DNA of 64,000 nucleotides from JAAFHB01 sp038236995. Lineage in GTDB: Bacteria > Bacteroidota > Bacteroidia > Bacteroidales > Prolixibacteraceae. The notes below the pieces were generated by a model. That model was not told where the DNA came from, ran no database searches, and saw only the letters and a list, made by a program, of their open reading frames with translations. Made by a program: the position numbers and the translations under genes. Of the stretch, positions 59,916 through 64,000 are shown in pieces. Positions within the stretch are counted from its first letter, which is position 1. Each line of letters begins with the position of its first letter. Location of the stretch: contig JBBRZE010000016.1 of the NCBI GenBank assembly GCA_038236995.1, positions 1 through 64,000 on the forward strand, read 5' to 3'.

Positions 59916-61163
59916 ATGAATAAACGCAAAATTTTTTGGATAACTGGATTAGTAATCATCGCATTAATCGTCTTTTTAACATTCAGATTTAATCGTTTTT
60001 ACCAAAAATTACCTCCGCTTGCTGAAGACATTGTGATCACTGTTCCTGAACCAAAATTGCTGTACGGATTGCCCGCAGATTCATTTCATATTGAAGAGAG
60101 TACTGTTGAAAGAAATCAGAATTTATCAGATATTCTGATTGAACGCGGCGTCACGGCACAAGCCGTCGATCAGCTTGCGAAAAATTCTGTCTCCGTTTTC
60201 GATGTCCGGAAAATGAAATCCGGAAACCAGTATACAATTTTTTACTCGAAGGATGAAACCAGGTCACCCCTGTTTCTTGCCTACCAAAATAATAGCGTCG
60301 AATATTACCTTTATTCACTCACCGATTCGTTGAAAGTGACAGCTGGCAAGCATGATGTGATATCAAAAAGGCAAACAATGTCAGGAGTGATCAGCTCATC
60401 GCTTTGGAATGCAATGAAAGAGAGCAATATCAGCCCATTATTAGCAGTTGAATTATCCGATATTTATGCATGGACCATCGATTTCTTCGCAATTCAGAAA
60501 GGGGATCAGTTCACAGTTATTTTCGATGAAGATTTTGTAAATGGCGAGTCTATTGGCTTGGGAAAAATCTATTCTGCATCTTTTACCCAAGGTGGAGATG
60601 TATTTTATGCGATCCGGTTCACGCAGGATGATGGCGATAGTTTCTTTGATGAAAAAGGGAACAGCCTCCGAAAAGCGTTTTTGAAAGCCCCATTGAAATT
60701 CTCGCGCATCAGCTCCCGTTTTTCGAATCACAGAATGCATCCCGTTTTACGGATTGTACGACCTCACCATGGCGTTGATTATGCGGCAGCTACTGGCACG
60801 CCGGTTGTTTCGATTGGTGATGGTGTCGTTATTCAGAAAAGCTACCAGGCCGCTGGTGGAGGTAATTATGTGAAGATAAAGCACAATTCAGTGTATACAA
60901 CCTCCTATATGCATTTATCAAAATTTGCAAGTGGGCTTAGAGCAGGAACACGCGTCAAACAGGGTGAGGTTATTGGATATGTAGGCTCTACTGGTCTGGC
61001 ATCGGGTCCTCACCTCGATTTCAGGGTTTATATTGGAGGAACAGCGGTTGATCCGCTTAAAATCAAATCAGAACCCGCGGAACCGGTTAAACCGGCCAAT
61101 CTTGGTAAGTTTAATACTTTACGTGATTCTGTATTGCAGATACTGAAGGTTAAGGTAATTTGA
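59916..61163 (+). CDS. M23-family metallopeptidase with N-terminal anchor
   Basis: 415 residues. One N-terminal transmembrane helix (IFWITGLVIIALIVFLTF), two OapA/LysM-like modules in 60-250, then a LytM-type M23 domain: HPVLRIVRPHHGVDYAA with the HxxxD zinc ligands, YTTSYMHLSKF, and GPHLDFRVYIGGTAVDP. The usual HLH motif is HLD, replacing the third zinc ligand with Asp; I have seen this form in other Bacteroidota M23 proteins so it need not mean loss of activity. Periplasmic murein endopeptidase or an activator of amidases. Confidence 0.9.
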   Translation: MNKRKIFWITGLVIIALIVFLTFRFNRFYQKLPPLAEDIVITVPEPKLLYGLPADSFHIEESTVERNQNLSDILIERGVTAQAVDQLAKNSVSVFDVRKMKSGNQYTIFYSKDETRSPLFLAYQNNSVEYYLYSLTDSLKVTAGKHDVISKRQTMSGVISSSLWNAMKESNISPLLAVELSDIYAWTIDFFAIQKGDQFTVIFDEDFVNGESIGLGKIYSASFTQGGDVFYAIRFTQDDGDSFFDEKGNSLRKAFLKAPLKFSRISSRFSNHRMHPVLRIVRPHHGVDYAAATGTPVVSIGDGVVIQKSYQAAGGGNYVKIKHNSVYTTSYMHLSKFASGLRAGTRVKQGEVIGYVGSTGLASGPHLDFRVYIGGTAVDPLKIKSEPAEPVKPANLGKFNTLRDSVLQILKVKVI

Positions 61164-61244
61164 CAATTAGACAATCTAAAACGTGAGCTTTAAAGTCTAA
61201 ATACTGATAAGTTCTGCGAATGATTTAAGATTAGTTGAACTATA

Positions 61245-61283
61245 AAGAAATGGCCTTATTGAGAGACAATAAGGCCATTTCTT
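61245..61283. terminator. Bidirectional terminator
   Basis: 17-bp perfect stem AAGAAATGGCCTTATTG (61245-61261) and its complement (61267-61283), loop five bases, between convergent genes. Confidence 0.9.
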
Positions 61284-61310
61284 CAAATTTTAATCGGAGA
61301 AAATCCAAAA

Positions 61311-62429
61311 TTATTCTGCAACGTAGTTTTTCAAATGTTTTTTAGTTTTCTCTTCCTTCAGCATCACGTCGGCTACAAACTGCCGGATTTGCTGTTCATC
61401 CTCTTTTTTGCAGATCAGCAAAGTCTTATCCGATTCAACAACAATAAAATCACTAAGCCCTTGTATTACAACAGTCTTATCATCAGGCATTGCGATGATG
61501 CAATCTTTTGTATCGTATAAAAAAATCTTGTTGCCGCTTACTGCATTGTCCGCGTCATCTTTGCTGTGATTTTCGTAAAGCGATCCCCATGTTCCAAGGT
61601 CGGACCACCCAAAATCGGCACACAAAACGTAAACATTATCCGCCTTCTCCATTACTCCGTAGTCAATCGAAATATTTGGGCATTCCGAATAGACTTTGTT
61701 GATATAATGCATTTCATCCGAAGTGTTTATATGCTTTTTACCATAGTCAAACAACGCATTTACTTCGGGAAGATGTTTCGTGAAAGCTTTTAATATTGCA
61801 TCGGCTGACCATATAAAAATACCAGAATTCCAATAAAACTCCCCGGTCTCCAGAAATAACTCAGCCATTTTGCGGTCAGGTTTTTCAGTAAATGTCTTCA
61901 CCCTGAAAAGATTATTTTTCCCTTCAAAATCAGTCTTTTCAGCCACCTGAATATAGCCATAACCCGTTTCCGGACGATTAGGCTGTAAACCTAACGTTAG
62001 CAAAACATCTTTTCCGGATACATAGCGAAGTCCGTTTGTGATCTCCTCGAGAAAGTAATCCTCCTTCATGATTAAATGATCAGAAGGGGCTACAATCACA
62101 TTGGCATCCGGACATTTGCTCAGAATTTTGTAGGTGGCATAACAGATACAGGGAGCTGTATTCCGACGTAAGGGTTCAGATAAAACCTGAGATTCATTCA
62201 GAGCAGGAAGCTGATCAAGTACAAGTTCTTTGTAATTCTCGCTGGTAACCACCAAAAAATTCCCTGCTGGAATAATTCGCGAAAAACGGTCGTAAGTAAG
62301 CTGAAGCAGAGATCGTCCGATTCCCAGAATATCTAAAAACTGTTTGGGTTTCTCTGCAGTACTCAAAGGCCAGAATCGGCTTCCAATACCACCAGCCATT
62401 ATAACACAATAATTCTTAGAATTTTCCAT
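61311..62429 (-). CDS. Mannose-1-phosphate guanylyltransferase
   Basis: 372 residues from the ATG at 62429. A TTG seven codons upstream (62447) overlaps the -7 box, so it is rejected. Nucleotidyltransferase signature VIMAGGIGSRFWPLSTAEKPKQF split over residues 9-31, YGYIQVAEK and the EKPD loop FTEKPDRKMAE. Makes GDP-mannose for cell-surface polysaccharides or mannosyl-lipids. It is the monofunctional type, about 350-370 residues, with no phosphomannose isomerase domain. Monocistronic. Confidence 0.94.
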   Translation of the reverse strand: MENSKNYCVIMAGGIGSRFWPLSTAEKPKQFLDILGIGRSLLQLTYDRFSRIIPAGNFLVVTSENYKELVLDQLPALNESQVLSEPLRRNTAPCICYATYKILSKCPDANVIVAPSDHLIMKEDYFLEEITNGLRYVSGKDVLLTLGLQPNRPETGYGYIQVAEKTDFEGKNNLFRVKTFTEKPDRKMAELFLETGEFYWNSGIFIWSADAILKAFTKHLPEVNALFDYGKKHINTSDEMHYINKVYSECPNISIDYGVMEKADNVYVLCADFGWSDLGTWGSLYENHSKDDADNAVSGNKIFLYDTKDCIIAMPDDKTVVIQGLSDFIVVESDKTLLICKKEDEQQIRQFVADVMLKEEKTKKHLKNYVAE

Positions 62430-62444
62430 ACTATTATTTTGACT

Positions 62445-62476
62445 CAAAATTATGCAAATTTTCTAATAACATACAA
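62445..62476 (-). promoter_or_regulatory. Promoter of the guanylyltransferase gene, TTG-N21-TAATTTTG
   Basis: On the minus strand TTG (62474-62476) stands 21 bp upstream of TAATTTTG (62445-62452), both matching consensus and spacing. Predicted start near 62441 and an mRNA leader of about 12 nt. Confidence 0.7.
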
Positions 62477-62649
62477 TCGGTTTAATGTGTTATACAACCA
62501 TCGGGAAAAATCGTGGCAATCCGTTGATTAAAATATTTGTATTTTTATCGGGAAATTTAAGTTGTAAATATCGCTTAAGCTACACTTGAAATGGAGCAGT
62601 TTTAGAATTTTAATTAATTGATTATTAGCATTAACTAAATATCAAAAGC

Positions 62650-63390
62650 GTGGGTGTCATTTATCACATTGGGCAATACTTTTTGTTGATGGCCAGGGTT
62701 TTTAAAAAACCTGAGAAGAATTCAATTTACCTTCATCAATTAGTACTCGAAATTGAAAAACTGGGCATAAATTCCGTCGGGATTGTTGCAATCATCTCAG
62801 TTTTCATGGGAGGAATTATAACGCTCCAGTTGACCTACAATATGGTAAGCCCCTTAATGCCTAATTACATAATCGGCCTTGGCAACCGCGACACGCTGAT
62901 TCTTGAATTTTCATCGACGGTACTTAGCCTGATGCTTGCAGGAAAAGTTGGCTCAAACATTGCTTCGGAACTTGGGAGTATGAGGGTAACAGAACAAATT
63001 GATTCGATGGAGATTATGGGTGTTAATTCAGCATCGTATCTGATTTTGCCCAAAATTATAGCCGTAGTTTTCATGAGCCCGCTACTGTTTATCATCAGCG
63101 TAACCTGCGGATTATTCGGAGGCTTAATTACCGGTCCGCTTTCGGGAGTTGTCACCGTGGCAACTTACGTTACCGGGATTACAACCATGTTTGTTCCGTT
63201 TTACGTCTCGTTTTCAATCATCAAAACCCTTGTTTTCGGCTTCTTAATTGCTACAGTCCCTGCCTATCTTGGTTATTACGTTCAGGGAGGGGCACTTGAG
63301 GTAGGGCGTGCAAGCACCAAAGCGGTGGTTAATACAAGTATTCTGATTCTGTTTTTCGACCTTGTACTTACTCAATTGCTGTTCAAATGA
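62650..63390 (+). CDS. mlaE: MlaE-family ABC transporter permease
   Basis: 246 residues from GTG at 62650. The MlaE permease fold: IEKLGINSVGIVAIISVFMGGII near the start, GKVGSNIASELGSMRVTEQIDSMEIMGVN split over the coupling region (IASELGSMRVTEQIDSMEIM), and a C-terminal membrane bundle. Part of the phospholipid-transport system that keeps outer-membrane lipid asymmetry. Its stop overlaps the start of the ATPase gene (ATGA), so the two are translationally coupled. The periplasmic MlaD partner is expected beyond the window. Confidence 0.93.
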   Translation: MGVIYHIGQYFLLMARVFKKPEKNSIYLHQLVLEIEKLGINSVGIVAIISVFMGGIITLQLTYNMVSPLMPNYIIGLGNRDTLILEFSSTVLSLMLAGKVGSNIASELGSMRVTEQIDSMEIMGVNSASYLILPKIIAVVFMSPLLFIISVTCGLFGGLITGPLSGVVTVATYVTGITTMFVPFYVSFSIIKTLVFGFLIATVPAYLGYYVQGGALEVGRASTKAVVNTSILILFFDLVLTQLLFK

Positions 63391-64000
63391 TTGAAATCCG
63401 AAATATTTGTAAGTCTTTCGAAGGTCGTGAAGTACTTAAGGACATTTCCACAATTTTCGAAAAAGGGAAAACGAACCTCATTATCGGGCGTAGTGGTTCC
63501 GGAAAGACCGTGTTGCTCAAATCAGTTGTTGGTCTGCTTGAAATCGAATGTGGTGAAATACTTTTCGATGGCCGTGACACACGTCTTATGAATTTTAAGG
63601 AACAGAAACTGCTGCGACAGGAAATCGGAATGGTTTTTCAGAACGGTGCTCTTTTCGATTCCCTTACTGTAGAACAAAACGTCCGGTTTCCAATGGATAT
63701 GTTTACCACGATGATGATGAAAGAGAAAACTTCGAGGGTCAACTTCTGCCTCGAACGAGTAAATATTTTAGATTCCAATCACTTATACCCAGCTGAAATC
63801 TCGGGCGGGATGCGAAAAAGGGTCGCTATTGCACGTGCCATTGCACTCAATCCCAAATATCTGTTCTGCGATGAACCAAACTCTGGTCTCGATCCTGTTA
63901 CCTCAATTCTGATTGACGCGTTGATCAAGGAGATTACATCAGAATTTGACATCACAACAATAATTAACACCCACGATATGAATTCCGTGATGGAAATTGG
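63387..64000 (+). CDS. mlaF: MlaF-type ABC transporter ATP-binding protein (3' end beyond window)
   Basis: 204 codons of an open frame starting at the ATG at 63387 and still open at the window end. Walker A IIGRSGSGKTVLLKSVV, the Q-loop VFQNGALFDSLTV, signature AEISGGMRKRVAIARAIA, Walker B YLFCDEPNSGLDPVTS and the switch His in NTHDMNSV, typical of MlaF. Couples ATP hydrolysis to phospholipid movement through MlaE. About 250 residues are expected, so roughly 45 are missing. Confidence 0.95.
   Translation, partial: MIEIRNICKSFEGREVLKDISTIFEKGKTNLIIGRSGSGKTVLLKSVVGLLEIECGEILFDGRDTRLMNFKEQKLLRQEIGMVFQNGALFDSLTVEQNVRFPMDMFTTMMMKEKTSRVNFCLERVNILDSNHLYPAEISGGMRKRVAIARAIALNPKYLFCDEPNSGLDPVTSILIDALIKEITSEFDITTIINTHDMNSVMEI

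Noticed and set aside
59916..61163. M23 peptidase as catalytically dead because HLH is HLD
   Set aside because: Asp can ligate zinc, the other ligands are intact, and this variant seems widespread in Bacteroidota as far as I recall; inactivity cannot be claimed.
62430..62447. TTG start of the guanylyltransferase
   Set aside because: The TTG overlaps the -7 promoter box, so it would not be on the mRNA; the ATG at 62429 is used.

Overview
The window is a stretch of chromosome from a member of the Bacteroidota (Bacteroidetes), most likely class Bacteroidia. The evidence is gldH and a porW/sprE-type type IX secretion gene, Bacteroidota-style promoters (TAnnTTTG at -7), overlapping or closely packed genes with few Shine-Dalgarno signals, LytS/LytTR and sigma-54-independent two-component pairs, SusD-free housekeeping order (fabF-rnc, ricT-gldH-trmB), DUF1080 and DUF4380 proteins, and a Mrp ATPase of the Bacteroidota type. 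Family or genus cannot be fixed from the sequence alone; Marinilabiliales/Prolixibacteraceae-like is only a guess.

Layout. 1-4.7 kb: end of fabF, rnc, an OmpR-type two-component pair, gdhA (opposite strand). 5.1-12.2 kb: leuS, a lipoprotein with a LytS/LytTR pair, a decayed toxin-antitoxin locus next to a histidine-kinase remnant, and a WalJ-like hydrolase. 12.3-16.6 kb: papain-like peptidase, Qnr-like pentapeptide protein, outer-membrane barrel, acetyltransferase, pgk. 16.8-27 kb: holB, ricT, gldH, trmB, an alkyltransferase-like protein, mrp, porW/sprE, a PQQ-propeller lipoprotein. 27-38.2 kb: acetyltransferase, a divergent tryptophanase-family lyase, EamA transporter, an exact 83-bp tandem repeat array, an Fe-S protein, DUF1080 and DUF4380 secreted proteins, a tatA remnant, and a GT2/LAB_N/GT39 glycosylation operon.

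38.3-56.5 kb is the most distinctive part: a sulfur/thiol/metal island. It starts with an orphan IS1595-type zinc-ribbon protein and a tandem operator-like repeat, followed by a small Cys-ended membrane protein, an ArsM-like methyltransferase with a CCC tail, a previously unlisted 32-residue Cys-containing peptide (39885-39983) closed by a strong terminator, a radical SAM/SPASM enzyme, a thioredoxin-thioredoxin reductase fusion and a DUF302 protein. I read this as a candidate ribosomal-peptide maturation locus. It continues with TauE/SafE+DUF1634, MarC, a DMT transporter with a His-rich tail, a CDF-like transporter, cysteine desulfurase, a Crp/Fnr regulator with a nearby palindrome, two thioredoxin-fold proteins, a CoA-disulfide-reductase-like enzyme carrying three rhodanese domains, further rhodaneses, an SQR-like flavoprotein, a NapH-like ferredoxin, TlpA and DUF2892. 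Together these look like a pathway that moves sulfane sulfur from quinone- or NAD(P)H-linked oxidoreductases through rhodaneses and thioredoxins, with sulfite/sulfonate export.

56.7-64 kb returns to housekeeping: sucDC, YitT, an M23 peptidase, mannose-1-phosphate guanylyltransferase and the start of an mlaEF lipid-transport operon cut by the window end.

Four gene remnants not visible as ordinary ORFs were found by reading intergenic DNA: a truncated ParE toxin, the C-terminus of a PAS-type histidine kinase, a frameshifted tatA and the N-terminus of an ECF sigma factor. No rRNA, tRNA, CRISPR array or complete insertion sequence was seen.
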